Source of the DNA: Casp-actino8 sp964563545
Lineage (GTDB): Bacteria > Actinomycetota > Acidimicrobiia > Acidimicrobiales > Ilumatobacteraceae
DNA: 64,000 bases
Reading direction: 5' to 3'
Assembly (NCBI GenBank): GCA_964563545.1
Contig: CAZLXB010000006.1
Coordinates: forward strand, 32,979 to 96,978
In this document: in pieces, positions 33,599 through 41,919 of the stretch
Position numbering within the stretch: the stretch's first letter is position 1
Layout: each line of letters opens with the position of its first letter
Made by a program: the position numbers and the translations under genes
Notes under the pieces: generated by a model
Told to the model about the DNA's origin: nothing
Database searches by the model: none
Seen by the model: the letters and a program-made list of their open reading frames with translations, nothing else

Positions 33599-36500
33599 GT
33601 GGCGAGCCCATCCGATTCCGACCCACTGAGCCACTGGGGGATGCAGGGTCCGTCCACGTGGGCCGAACTCGAAGCTCGTCTGTCGGGCCGACCGTCACCG
33701 AGCGCGTCACGCGGCCGCGACGGACGTGCTCCGGGATCCACCACGGGTAACGCCGGCGGCGACGGTCCGGCTTTCGGTCGGGTGCGCCAGCCCTACGAAC
33801 CTCTGCTCGCAGCATCCACACCCTCGGGTGGCGTGTCACGCCCACCCGTTCCGTACGCGGAACTGCACTGCCGTTCGAACTTCTCGTTCCTCGAAGGTTC
33901 ATCGCATCCCGAAGAACTCGCCGAGGAGGCGCATCGCCTCGGCCTCACGGCATTGGCCGTCACCGATCGCAACGGTTTGTACGGCGTGGTGCGCTTCGCC
34001 GAGGCGGCGCGCACGATCGGGTTGCCGACGGTGTTCGGCACGGAGGTCGAAGTGCAGTCGACGGCCGGTCGTCACGACATGGTCCTGTTGGCCGATGGAC
34101 CGATCGGCTACGCGCGTTTGTCGCGTGCCCTGAGTCTGGCTCAACTCGCCGGACGCAAAGGTGAACCGCGATGCACGCTGCCGGAGTTGTCCGAGGTGGG
34201 TCGCGGGCACTGGTGGGTCCTCACGTCCACTCATCGCGGGGCGGTCACCACGGCTCTGCTCGCCGATGGTCCGCGGGCCGCGTCTCGCGAACTGCAACGT
34301 CTCGCCGAGGCCTTCGGACGCGAACGCGTACTCGTGGAGTTGTGGGATCACGGTGATCCACTCGATTCGGCGCGCAACGACGCCCTCGCCGAGATCGCCG
34401 GACGACTCGATGTGCGTTGTGTGGCGACCAACGACGTCCAGTACGCCACCCCGGCCGCCCGGCGACTCGCCACGGCGATGGCCGCGGTGCGGCGGCGGGC
34501 GAGTCTCGATGAGGTCGATCCGTGGCTGCCGGCCGCGGCGAGCGCGCATCTGCGCAGCGGCGCCGAACAGATGCGACGTTTCACGCGCTATCCGGGAGTC
34601 GTGGAGACCGCAGCCGAGATCGGTCGGGCGGCGGCCTTCGATCTTTCACTCGTGGCTCCGCAGCTCCCGCCGTATCCGTGCCCCGATGGTCTCACCGAGA
34701 TGCAGTTCCTGCGCCGATTGGCCGAGGACGGTGCGACGCGGCGTTACGGCCAGCGACCCGCAGCCGGTGAGGACCTCAGCCGTCGGGCCCGCGCGTGGCA
34801 GGCCATCGATCACGAGTTGGCGGTCATCGAGTCGCTCGGCTTCGCTGGTTACTTCCTCGTCGTCTGGGACATCGTCCAGTTCTGTGGGCGATCCGACATC
34901 TACTGCCAGGGACGGGGGAGCGCAGCCAACAGCGCGGTGTGCTACTCGCTCGGCATCACCAAGGCCGATGCGGTGTCGCTCGGTCTGTTGTTCGAGCGTT
35001 TCCTGTCGCCCGAGCGCGACGGCCCGCCCGATATCGACCTCGACATCGAGAGCGGTCGGCGCGAGGAGGTCATCCAATACGTCTTCGAACGCTACGGACG
35101 ACACCACACCGCGCAGGTGGCCAACGTGATCACCTATCGCGCCCGATCCGCAGTACGCGACATGGCCCGTGCCCTCGGCCATGCGCCGGGTCAGCAGGAC
35201 GCGTGGTCGAAGCAGATCGATCGTTGGGGACGCGTGCAGAACGTGATCGAACAGACCGGTCCCGATGGTCGACCTGATCACAGCATTCCGACACCGGTTC
35301 TCGAACTCGCCACCGAGATCGAGGGGATGCCCCGTCATCTCGGCATTCACTCGGGGGGCATGGTCATTTGCGATCGTCCGGTCATCGAAGTGTGTCCCGT
35401 CGAGTGGGCCACCATGCGCGATCGCAGCGTGCTGCAGTGGGACAAGGACGACTGTGCAGCGGCCGGTCTCGTCAAGTTCGACCTTCTCGGACTCGGCATG
35501 CTCTCGGCGTTGCACGGCGCAGTCGATCTCGTGGCCGAACACGAAGGTGTGCACATCGATCTCGCCGAACTGCCCCAGGACGACGACGTCTACGCCATGT
35601 TGTGCCGAGCCGACACCGTGGGCGTGTTCCAGATCGAGTCACGGGCCCAGATGGCCACATTGCCACGTCTCAAACCACGACGCTTCTACGACCTCGTCGT
35701 CGAGGTCGCGCTCATCCGCCCCGGACCCATCCAGGGCGGCTCGGTGCACCCCTACATCCGACGTCGCAACGGTCAGGAACCCGTCACCTATCTGCATCCG
35801 TTGCTCGAGAACAGTCTCGGCAAGACCCTCGGTATTCCACTCTTCCAGGAACAACTGATGCAGATGGCCATCGACGTCGCCGGATTCACCCCGGCCGAAG
35901 CCGACCAACTCCGACAGGCGATGGGATCCAAGCGCAGTCAGGCCCGCATGCTCCGTTTGCGTGAACGCCTCTACGCGGGCATGGCCGAGCGTGGTGTGGT
36001 GGGCGAGATCGCCGACCAGATCTTCGACAAGATGGCGGCCTTCGCGAACTACGGATTCCCCGAGAGCCACTCGGTGTCGTTCGCCTATCTCGTGTACTCG
36101 TCGGCCTGGTTGAAGTTGCACAAGCCGGCGGCGTTCTATGCCGGACTCCTCAATGCCCAACCGATGGGTTTCTGGAGTCCGCATTCACTCGCGCAGGACG
36201 CGCGTCGTCACGGGGTCGTGGTCGAAACCCCCGATCTGCACCGGTCCGGATCCGGGGCCACCCTCGAACCCGACGCGTCGTCGCACGGTGGATTCGCGGT
36301 CCGACTCGGGCTCGGATCGGTGCGCGGTGTCGGTGACGATCTCGCCGATCTGATCGTTGCCGAGCGCGATGCTCATGGCCGCTACCGCACCGCCGAGGAT
36401 CTCGTACGGCGGGTGCCCATGGTGAACCTCACCCAACTCGAGGCTCTGGCCACCGCCGGTGCATTCGGTGCACTGGGTCTTGATCGTCGCGAAGCGCTGT

Positions 36501-37006
36501 GGTCGGTCGGGGCCGCGGCACGATCGCGTCCCGATCGACTCCCCGGACTCGCCGGCGGCGCGCGTCCACCGGCCTTGCCGGGTATGGAGCCCATCGACGA
36601 AGCGGTCGCCGACCTCTGGGCCACGGGAGTGTCGCCCACCGGACACCCGACACGTTTTCTACGCGACAGACTCGATGAGCTCGGGGTGACCCCGGCCGAG
36701 CGACTCCTCACCACCCCCGACACCAAGGTCTGGGTCGCCGGTGTCGTGACCCATCGTCAACGTCCGGCCACCGCCCAAGGCACGACCTTCATGAATCTCG
36801 AGGACGAGACCGGTCTCATCAACATCGTGGTCTCGGTCGGCTGCTGGAAACGTTTCCGTTCGACGGCACGCGGTGCACCGGCACTGCTCATCCGCGGGCG
36901 TCTGCAACGCGCCGAAGGTGTGGTGAACATCGTGGCCGAGCACATCGCGCCGCTCATGGTTCCCACGGGGGCCGCGCATGCCGTGGCGGCGCGCAACTTC
37001 CGCTGA
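33599..37006 (+). CDS. dnaE2: Error-prone DNA polymerase III alpha subunit DnaE2
   Basis: This 1135-residue C-family polymerase does damage-induced translesion synthesis with ImuA' and ImuB. It has a PHP domain from about residue 85 (YAELHCRSNFSFLEGSSHPEEL region) in which the second His of the HxH motif is Arg, implying loss of metal-dependent proofreading. The polymerase core has GRGSAANSAVCY and catalytic PDIDLDIE at about 477-484. An OB-fold follows (TTFMNLEDETGLINIVV). Its own SOS box and leaderless promoter show LexA control. Two genes separate it from imuA'-imuB. The N-terminal 80 residues are low-complexity. Confidence 0.95.
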   Translation: MASPSDSDPLSHWGMQGPSTWAELEARLSGRPSPSASRGRDGRAPGSTTGNAGGDGPAFGRVRQPYEPLLAASTPSGGVSRPPVPYAELHCRSNFSFLEGSSHPEELAEEAHRLGLTALAVTDRNGLYGVVRFAEAARTIGLPTVFGTEVEVQSTAGRHDMVLLADGPIGYARLSRALSLAQLAGRKGEPRCTLPELSEVGRGHWWVLTSTHRGAVTTALLADGPRAASRELQRLAEAFGRERVLVELWDHGDPLDSARNDALAEIAGRLDVRCVATNDVQYATPAARRLATAMAAVRRRASLDEVDPWLPAAASAHLRSGAEQMRRFTRYPGVVETAAEIGRAAAFDLSLVAPQLPPYPCPDGLTEMQFLRRLAEDGATRRYGQRPAAGEDLSRRARAWQAIDHELAVIESLGFAGYFLVVWDIVQFCGRSDIYCQGRGSAANSAVCYSLGITKADAVSLGLLFERFLSPERDGPPDIDLDIESGRREEVIQYVFERYGRHHTAQVANVITYRARSAVRDMARALGHAPGQQDAWSKQIDRWGRVQNVIEQTGPDGRPDHSIPTPVLELATEIEGMPRHLGIHSGGMVICDRPVIEVCPVEWATMRDRSVLQWDKDDCAAAGLVKFDLLGLGMLSALHGAVDLVAEHEGVHIDLAELPQDDDVYAMLCRADTVGVFQIESRAQMATLPRLKPRRFYDLVVEVALIRPGPIQGGSVHPYIRRRNGQEPVTYLHPLLENSLGKTLGIPLFQEQLMQMAIDVAGFTPAEADQLRQAMGSKRSQARMLRLRERLYAGMAERGVVGEIADQIFDKMAAFANYGFPESHSVSFAYLVYSSAWLKLHKPAAFYAGLLNAQPMGFWSPHSLAQDARRHGVVVETPDLHRSGSGATLEPDASSHGGFAVRLGLGSVRGVGDDLADLIVAERDAHGRYRTAEDLVRRVPMVNLTQLEALATAGAFGALGLDRREALWSVGAAARSRPDRLPGLAGGARPPALPGMEPIDEAVADLWATGVSPTGHPTRFLRDRLDELGVTPAERLLTTPDTKVWVAGVVTHRQRPATAQGTTFMNLEDETGLINIVVSVGCWKRFRSTARGAPALLIRGRLQRAEGVVNIVAEHIAPLMVPTGAAHAVAARNFR

Positions 37007-37010
37007 CGTG

Positions 37011-37643
37011 CTACTTGGAAGCCGGTGACGTCGTGGCGGCCACCAAGCCGAGGCCGATGAACACCGTGCCGGCCACGTAGCGCTGGACGAAAGGCAGTGT
37101 GCGGCCCGAGAGCAGACGCGCACGAAGTGCACTGGCCGTGAGCGCGTACAGACCATCGGTCAGACACCCGATCAACACGAACGTGATGCCGAGTACGAGG
37201 GCTTGCGACCAGGCCGCACCCTTGTCGGGATCGATGAACTGCGGCAGGAACGACAAGAAGAACAATGCGACCTTCGGATTCAGGGTGTTCACCACGATGC
37301 CTTGCACGAAAGTACGACGCCGCGAGATGGACGTGGCCTCACTCGCCACGGTCGCCGGAGGGCGCAGCAGCGTCCGCACGCCGACGAAGATCAGGTATCC
37401 GGCGCCGAGCCACTTCACGGTGTTGAATGCCGTTGCCGATGTGGCGAGGACGGCCGACAATCCGGCCGAAGCCGCCACGGCATGGACGAGATTGCCGAGT
37501 TCGAGACCGGCCACCGCCGACAAACCGACTTCGCGCCCGTCGGACACACTTCGGTTCAGGATGTAGATCACCGCCGGCCCCGGGATCAGAAGAAGTGTCA
37601 CCGACGCGATGGCGAACGTGATGATCGAACCGAAGTCGGGCAC
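37011..37643 (-). CDS. LysE family amino-acid exporter
   Basis: The 210-residue integral membrane protein has about six hydrophobic segments, the LIPGPAVIYILNRSVSDGR N-terminal signature and the FVQGIVVNTLNPKVALFFLSFLPQFI mid-region of LysE/RhtB exporters. Members export lysine, homoserine, threonine or related compounds. GTG at 37643 is preceded at 6 nt by TAGAGT, whose first three bases are the stop codon of the upstream Nudix gene, so an internal leaderless promoter is possible. It converges on dnaE2 with 4 bp between stops. Confidence 0.92.
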   Translation of the reverse strand: MPDFGSIITFAIASVTLLLIPGPAVIYILNRSVSDGREVGLSAVAGLELGNLVHAVAASAGLSAVLATSATAFNTVKWLGAGYLIFVGVRTLLRPPATVASEATSISRRRTFVQGIVVNTLNPKVALFFLSFLPQFIDPDKGAAWSQALVLGITFVLIGCLTDGLYALTASALRARLLSGRTLPFVQRYVAGTVFIGLGLVAATTSPASK

Positions 37644-37649
37644 GGCGAC

Positions 37650-37655
37650 ACTCTA
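37650..37655 (-). promoter_or_regulatory. Possible leaderless -10 TAGAGT, LysE gene
   Basis: The hexamer ends 6 nt before the GTG at 37643 and contains the TAG stop codon of the preceding Nudix gene. Confidence 0.4.
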
Positions 37656-38153
37656 GGGCGCGACGTCGATGGGGGATTCGGGAAAGCCACGGCGCACGAT
37701 TTCGTCGAGCAGGCCGGGTAGGCCACTCGGCGACCACGTGATCGCCTCAGCCCGACGGATCTCGTCCACGCCCCACCAGCGCAGCTCGAACACGTACTCG
37801 GCATTGAGTTCGGCCCAGGACATCTCCGGTGACGGATCGAACTCGTCGGTAACGGGAACCGCGAAGATGTGTTCGCGCTGACCGTCCCACAGTCCGTTGA
37901 TGAACGGGAAGATGTGTTCACGCGTCCAGATGTGCGGACCGATCTCGGCATCGCTCAGTCCGACTTCTTCGCGGAGCTCGCGTCGTAGAGCGGTCGGATG
38001 ATCTTCATCGGGTTCGAGGCCTCCGCCGGGAAGAGCCCACCGACTTCCGGCCGGGAACTCGAAGCGGACGAGCAGAACCGCTGGACGGGGAGAGATCACG
38101 AGCGCCCGAGTGGCCGGTCGGATGCGAAGTGACGGCGAGCCGGGCTCAGTCAC
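37653..38153 (-). CDS. Nudix hydrolase
   Basis: The 166-residue protein has a full Nudix box, starting GGLEPDE and ending RELREEVGL (G-x5-E-x7-RE-x2-EE-x-G), preceded by RWALPGG. It hydrolyses a nucleoside diphosphate linked to another group and could act in nucleotide-pool cleaning. A later WWGVDEI segment is common in MutT-like actinobacterial enzymes. The GTG at 38153 is chosen because it gives VTEPGSPSLRIRPATRALVI as first strand. It overlaps the upstream DUF3039 gene by 8 bp, so coupling is likely. The reading frame continues upstream but without family similarity. Confidence 0.86.
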   Translation of the reverse strand: MTEPGSPSLRIRPATRALVISPRPAVLLVRFEFPAGSRWALPGGGLEPDEDHPTALRRELREEVGLSDAEIGPHIWTREHIFPFINGLWDGQREHIFAVPVTDEFDPSPEMSWAELNAEYVFELRWWGVDEIRRAEAITWSPSGLPGLLDEIVRRGFPESPIDVAP

Positions 38154-38445
38154 CGGGCGTGTCCCGTAGGTCCCCGTTGAGCGCGCGGTACATCTCGTAG
38201 ATGCTCTTGCACTCCTCGCAGATCGGGAGTTGTTTCGGGTCCCGAGACGGCACCCAGACGAAACCACAGAGTGCTTCGATGGGCGTGCCCATGACCCGCG
38301 CCTCGAGAATCTTGGCCGTTGCGGTCTCGCCGGGTTCGACCTTCACGATGTGGGCGCACGTCGGCTGGCCGGTCTGGGGAACCTGGCCGGTCTCGGTGTC
38401 GGTGAGCTGGTCGGTTCCGGTCGACGCCACGGCTCGTACGGACAT
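38146..38445 (-). CDS. DUF3039 family protein
   Basis: The 99-residue cytosolic protein matches the actinobacterial DUF3039 pattern, with ALCGFVWVPSRDPKQLPICEECKSIYEMY at its C-terminal half and further Cys in CAHIVK. The Cys pair in CEEC and the upstream Cys could bind zinc. Function is unknown. It diverges from the FmdB-like gene at 38480 with only 34 bp between starts, so their promoters overlap. It is coupled to the Nudix gene downstream by an 8-bp overlap. Confidence 0.8.
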   Translation of the reverse strand: MSVRAVASTGTDQLTDTETGQVPQTGQPTCAHIVKVEPGETATAKILEARVMGTPIEALCGFVWVPSRDPKQLPICEECKSIYEMYRALNGDLRDTPGD

Positions 38446-38466
38446 GCCATCAGTCAACCAGATGCC

Positions 38467-38472
38467 TACACT
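38467..38472 (+). promoter_or_regulatory. Leaderless -10 TACACT, zinc-ribbon gene
   Basis: TACACT ends 7 nt before the ATG at 38480. Confidence 0.55.
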
Positions 38473-38479
38473 GTCGCCG

Positions 38480-38704
38480 ATGCCGCTGTACGAATTCCGC
38501 TGCCGTACGTGTGAGACCAATTTCGAGGTTCGCCGACCGATGTCGGAGGCGAGCGATCCGGCCACGTGTCCGTCGGGGCATCCGGGCGCAGTTCGATTGC
38601 TGTCGGTCTTCGCGTCGGTCGGTGCGTCGGGCAGTGGTGCGGCTCCCGCTCCGGCACCCAAGTCGGGTGGTGGCTGCGGAAGTGGCTGCGGTTGCGCACA
38701 CTGA
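38480..38704 (+). CDS. FmdB-family zinc ribbon protein
   Basis: The 74-residue protein begins MPLYEFRCRTCETNFE, the FmdB/CxxC_CXXC_SSSS signature, with Cys8 and Cys11 and a second pair position at Cys30. The C-terminus is Gly/Cys-rich (GGGCGSGCGCAH). Such proteins are putative regulators or metal-binding proteins of unknown role, often near formamidase or mechanosensitive channel genes elsewhere. The frame extends upstream but the ATG at 38480 gives the exact family N-terminus and has a -10 hexamer 7 nt before it. Confidence 0.85.
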   Translation: MPLYEFRCRTCETNFEVRRPMSEASDPATCPSGHPGAVRLLSVFASVGASGSGAAPAPAPKSGGGCGSGCGCAH

Positions 38705-38763
38705 TTGCGCGATCGAACGCGAGGAAACGCCTCATCTGCGGGGCGTCGGCGATCGGGACCGAC

Positions 38764-38769
38764 TAACTT
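38764..38769 (+). promoter_or_regulatory. Leaderless -10 TAACTT, 44-residue membrane protein
   Basis: TAACTT ends 6 nt before the ATG at 38776. Confidence 0.55.
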
Positions 38770-38775
38770 CTCGGC

Positions 38776-38910
38776 ATGAACTCGTGGATCCTCGAAACCC
38801 TGGTGGTCGGTGCGGCCGTGGGGATCGGAGCGATCGGCGCGCAGGTTCTGGGTGGCAAACCGACACCGAAGCCGATCCCGGTGCGGGTGCGCAAGGAGCG
38901 CCGCCGCTGA
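38776..38910 (+). CDS. Small single-span membrane protein, 44 residues
   Basis: A short gene codes for a protein with one hydrophobic helix (about residues 4-25, LETLVVGAAVGIGAIGAQVL) and a strongly basic tail ending RVRKERRR. Topology would put the basic tail in the cytosol. The leaderless -10 placed 6 nt upstream supports that it is real. Its stop codon overlaps the likely CTG start of the next gene. I do not recognise a family. Confidence 0.6.
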   Translation: MNSWILETLVVGAAVGIGAIGAQVLGGKPTPKPIPVRVRKERRR

Positions 38911-39188
38911 CTCTGTACGTCGACGAGTGCCGATGGTGGTTTCGTGATCGCCGGTGGTGTCACTTGGTGAGCGACTCGAGTCTGGACGAACTGCACGACT
39001 TCGCGACGAGCCTCGGTGTGTCGGAGCGGGCGTTCCATGGTGATCACTACGACCTCCCGGAGGAATGGCGAGCGCGGGCCGTGGAATCGGGAGCGATCGA
39101 GGTGTCGAGCCGAGAGCTCCTCGGTCGGTTGCGGGATTCAGGATTGCGCCTTTCGGCGACCATCCGCCGGTCGACGATCGACTCCTGA
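38907..39188 (+). CDS. DUF4031 family protein, probable CTG start
   Basis: The 93-residue protein has the DUF4031 pattern: LTLYVDECRWWFRDRRWCHL at the N-terminus, ELHDFATSLGVSERAFHGDHYDLPEEWR in the middle and VSSRELLGRLRDSGL near the end. Family proteins start just before this first strand, but no ATG, GTG or TTG is available there. CTG at 38907 fits: AAGGAG lies 8 nt before it and its last two bases begin the TGA of the preceding small gene, giving CTGA coupling. Function is unknown. The last 142 bp are antisense to the gene at 39047-39556. Confidence 0.75.
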   Translation: MTLYVDECRWWFRDRRWCHLVSDSSLDELHDFATSLGVSERAFHGDHYDLPEEWRARAVESGAIEVSSRELLGRLRDSGLRLSATIRRSTIDS

Positions 39189-39556
39189 TCCGATCCGACG
39201 AGACTCCACGCGTCCGAGTCGTCGAAAGCCACGACATCGACGATGACGATGTGCACCGCGTTGGCGATACGTCGCAGACGTTCGATGTCGGCCGGAGTCG
39301 ATGGAACGTCGTGCCGTTGGGCGATCACGACGCGGGTGATGCCGGTGTCGGCTCGGGCGATGACGTCGAGATACGGGGCGACGTCGTCATCGGCCACGAT
39401 GACCAGATGACCGATGAGGTCGTGATCGACGAGGACCACGATTCGGTTCTCGTCACCCGTCATGGTCGAGCGGGCAACGGCGGCGACGAGAGTCGGCGAG
39501 ACGAGCGGGTCGATACCGCAACGGGGGACGAACGACGAACGATCGTCGGATGACAT
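39047..39556 (-). CDS. Hypothetical protein with degenerate RadC/JAB-like domain
   Basis: I do not firmly recognise this 169-residue protein. Residues about 73-120 (VVIAQRHDVPSTPADIERLRRIA then VHIVIVDVVAF) parallel the RadC/JAB core, where VILAHNHPSG...PS..D and a following ..LDHIIVG strand occur. The His-x-His metal motif is lost, so peptidase-like metal binding is unlikely. AAGGAGG lies 6 nt before the ATG at 39556, so translation is well supported. The last ~45 residues are Arg/Ser-rich and antisense to the DUF4031 gene, and may be a weakly conserved tail. Confidence 0.55.
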   Translation of the reverse strand: MSSDDRSSFVPRCGIDPLVSPTLVAAVARSTMTGDENRIVVLVDHDLIGHLVIVADDDVAPYLDVIARADTGITRVVIAQRHDVPSTPADIERLRRIANAVHIVIVDVVAFDDSDAWSLVGSDQESIVDRRMVAERRNPESRNRPRSSRLDTSIAPDSTARARHSSGRS

Positions 39557-39613
39557 GGTGACCTCCTTGGACGGGAAGTCGCGAGGTCGAGAGTAGGGAG
39601 GGGGTGTGGCGAG

Positions 39614-40468
39614 TCAGCCGACCACGGCGATGCTCGCGGCCACGCAGACCGCGGCGGCGACGATCGGAAAAGCGATCGTGACCCACGGCGGCGGAGCCTG
39701 GTGACGGGGGGCGAGCATCACGAGACCGCCGAGCGCGCCCACGATCATTCCGCCCACGTGGCCGCCGATCGAGATGCCCGGGATCGTGAAGGTGAGGAGC
39801 AGGTTGATCACGAGGGTCGCACCGATCCCGGTCTGGAACACGTTCACGCCACGACGGTGGAGGCCGATGGCCGCAGCTGCCATCAGACCGAACACCGCGC
39901 CCGACGCGCCGCCGTGGAGTCCGCCGCCGTCGCCGGTGATGACGAGCGCACCGAGAGATCCACCCAGCAGGGCCGCGATATACAGGAGGCCGAAGCGCAG
40001 GCCGCCGAGCGCGCGCTCGAGCATCGCGCCGAGTTGGAACAGCAACAGCATGTTCATGGCGATGTGCAGGACTCCGAAGTGCAGGAATCCGGCGGTGACG
40101 AGTCGGTACCACTCGTGGGTCTGCTCGAGGAGCCACTTGTTGAGTCCGAGGTCGTATTCGCGTCGGCTCACCTGACCGCGGAATCCGGCCGCGCCGGCGT
40201 CGCCGAGAAGAACCCAGACGAACACCGCAACATTGATCGCGATGAGGGCCGATGTCACCGGTTGAGACCGGCGAGCGTTCCAGTCACGGGCACGGGTCGT
40301 GACCCCCGGCCGCGCTTCACGACGGCACTCGGGGCAGTGGCTGCCCACACTCGCCGGCACCAGACAGTCGCTGCACGCCGGCTTTCCGCACCGAGTGCAC
40401 GAACGGCCGGTCGGACGATCGGCGTGTCGGTAACACGACGGTAAGGGGGGCGGAGGGAGTTCGCTCAT
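39614..40468 (-). CDS. Rhomboid family intramembrane serine protease
   Basis: The 284-residue protein has a cytosolic N-terminal zinc-binding segment (Cys/His-rich CYRHADRPTGRSCTRC and CSDCLVP to about 50) followed by about six membrane helices. The catalytic Ser189 is in GASGAVFGL and His237 in GGHVGGMIVG, with the HIAMN motif at 135-139 in helix 2. It cleaves membrane-spanning substrates within the bilayer. The zinc-finger plus rhomboid layout is common in actinobacteria. The frame is open upstream to 40576, but ATG 40468 gives the normal N-terminus. It diverges from the acyl-CoA dehydrogenase. Confidence 0.93.
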   Translation of the reverse strand: MSELPPPPLPSCYRHADRPTGRSCTRCGKPACSDCLVPASVGSHCPECRREARPGVTTRARDWNARRSQPVTSALIAINVAVFVWVLLGDAGAAGFRGQVSRREYDLGLNKWLLEQTHEWYRLVTAGFLHFGVLHIAMNMLLLFQLGAMLERALGGLRFGLLYIAALLGGSLGALVITGDGGGLHGGASGAVFGLMAAAAIGLHRRGVNVFQTGIGATLVINLLLTFTIPGISIGGHVGGMIVGALGGLVMLAPRHQAPPPWVTIAFPIVAAAVCVAASIAVVG

Positions 40469-40587
40469 CGGGAAAACGGCGCGCGACGCACCGTGGTTCG
40501 AACGGTAGTCACCCGCGCTACCGTCGGGGAGGTCGGGCGTGGGGGATGTCCGACACACGCCGAGACGGCGCGACACGGGGGTGGAAC

Positions 40588-41919
40588 ATGGCCTGGGACT
40601 TCGAAACCGAGCCCGAATTCGAAGAGAAGTTGGCGTGGATGCGCCAGTTCGTGCGCGACGAAATCATCCCGCTCGAGACTCTGGCCGACGTATGGCGCGA
40701 ACCGGGTGGATGGCAGAAGTTCGCGACCATCACCGCGCCGCTCAAGGAGGAGGTCAAGAAGCGGGGCCTCTGGGCTGCGCACTTGCCCCCCGACATGGGC
40801 GGTCTCGGATTCGGTCAGGTGAAGTTGGGTCTGATGCACGAGATTCTCGGCCAGTGCGGTTATGCGCCGAGCATCTTTGGCAACAACGCTCCCGACAGCG
40901 GCAATGCCGAGTTGCTCGCAGTCGGTGGCACCCCCGAACAACGCGACAAGTGGATGCAGCCGCTCCTCGACGGGCGTCTGCGTTCGTGTTTCAGTATGAC
41001 CGAGCCCAACGCCGGTGCCGACCCGACGCTTTTGTCGACCTCGGCCGTACGCGACGGCGATGAATGGGTCATCAACGGCCACAAGTGGTTCTCGTCGAAC
41101 GCCTCGGTGAGCGACTTCCTGATCGTGATGGCCCGCACCGGTGACGTCGACACGAGTTCGTACAAGGCGTACTCGATGATCATCGTGCCCACGAAGACGC
41201 CCGGTGTGAACATCGTGCGCGATGTCCCCACCATGGGGGAGCCCGATCACAAGACGGGTGAGCCCGGCGGACACGCCGAGATCATCTACGACAACGTGCG
41301 GGTCCCGTTCGAGAACGTGGTGGGCGGCGCCGAGGGGATCGGGCAGGGATTCGCTTTGGCCCAGAAACGCCTCGGACCCGGACGTATCCACCACGCGATG
41401 CGCTGGTTGGGTCAGAGCAAGCGTGCCTTCGACATGTTGTGCGAACGTGCGCTCACGCGTTTCACGCACGGGAGCATCCTCGCCGACAAACAGATGATCC
41501 AGGACTGGGTCGCCGAGAGTTACGCCGAGATGCAGGCTGCGCGTCTGCTCACCTTGCAGGCCGCGTGGAAGATGGATCAGTTGCACGCGGCCGGCAAGCA
41601 CTACAGCGACGCGCGCGTGGAGATCGGAGTCATCAAGTTCTGGGGGGCCAAGGTCCTCTACAACGTGATCGACCGGGCGATCCAGATCCACGGAAGCCTC
41701 GGTTACACGACCGATCTACCGCTCGAGTCGATGTACCGAGCTGCTCGCGCGGCGCGTATCTACGACGGTCCCGACGAGGTGCACAAGGTCACCGTGGCCC
41801 GCCAGATCCTGAAGAACTACCGGGCGAGTGATCCGCCGCTCGAGCACGTGCCGACACGTCGAGCCGCCGCTCAGGAGAAGTTCGCGCACATCCTCGATTC
41901 GGCTTCGCTCAACGGCTGA
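40588..41919 (+). CDS. Acyl-CoA dehydrogenase
   Basis: The 443-residue acyl-CoA dehydrogenase has CFSMTEPNAGADPTLLST for FAD/substrate binding, NGHKWFSSNA, and RIHHAMRWLGQ in the middle region. The late QIHGSLGYTTDLPLESMYRAAR segment takes the place of the C-terminal catalytic area. It resembles long 400-450-residue members seen in mycobacteria. ATG at 40588 follows GGGGGTGG. A TACCGT hexamer at 40519-40524 can serve as -10 for a leadered mRNA. It overlaps the convergent GGDEF-EAL gene by 11 bp. Confidence 0.9.
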   Translation: MAWDFETEPEFEEKLAWMRQFVRDEIIPLETLADVWREPGGWQKFATITAPLKEEVKKRGLWAAHLPPDMGGLGFGQVKLGLMHEILGQCGYAPSIFGNNAPDSGNAELLAVGGTPEQRDKWMQPLLDGRLRSCFSMTEPNAGADPTLLSTSAVRDGDEWVINGHKWFSSNASVSDFLIVMARTGDVDTSSYKAYSMIIVPTKTPGVNIVRDVPTMGEPDHKTGEPGGHAEIIYDNVRVPFENVVGGAEGIGQGFALAQKRLGPGRIHHAMRWLGQSKRAFDMLCERALTRFTHGSILADKQMIQDWVAESYAEMQAARLLTLQAAWKMDQLHAAGKHYSDARVEIGVIKFWGAKVLYNVIDRAIQIHGSLGYTTDLPLESMYRAARAARIYDGPDEVHKVTVARQILKNYRASDPPLEHVPTRRAAAQEKFAHILDSASLNG

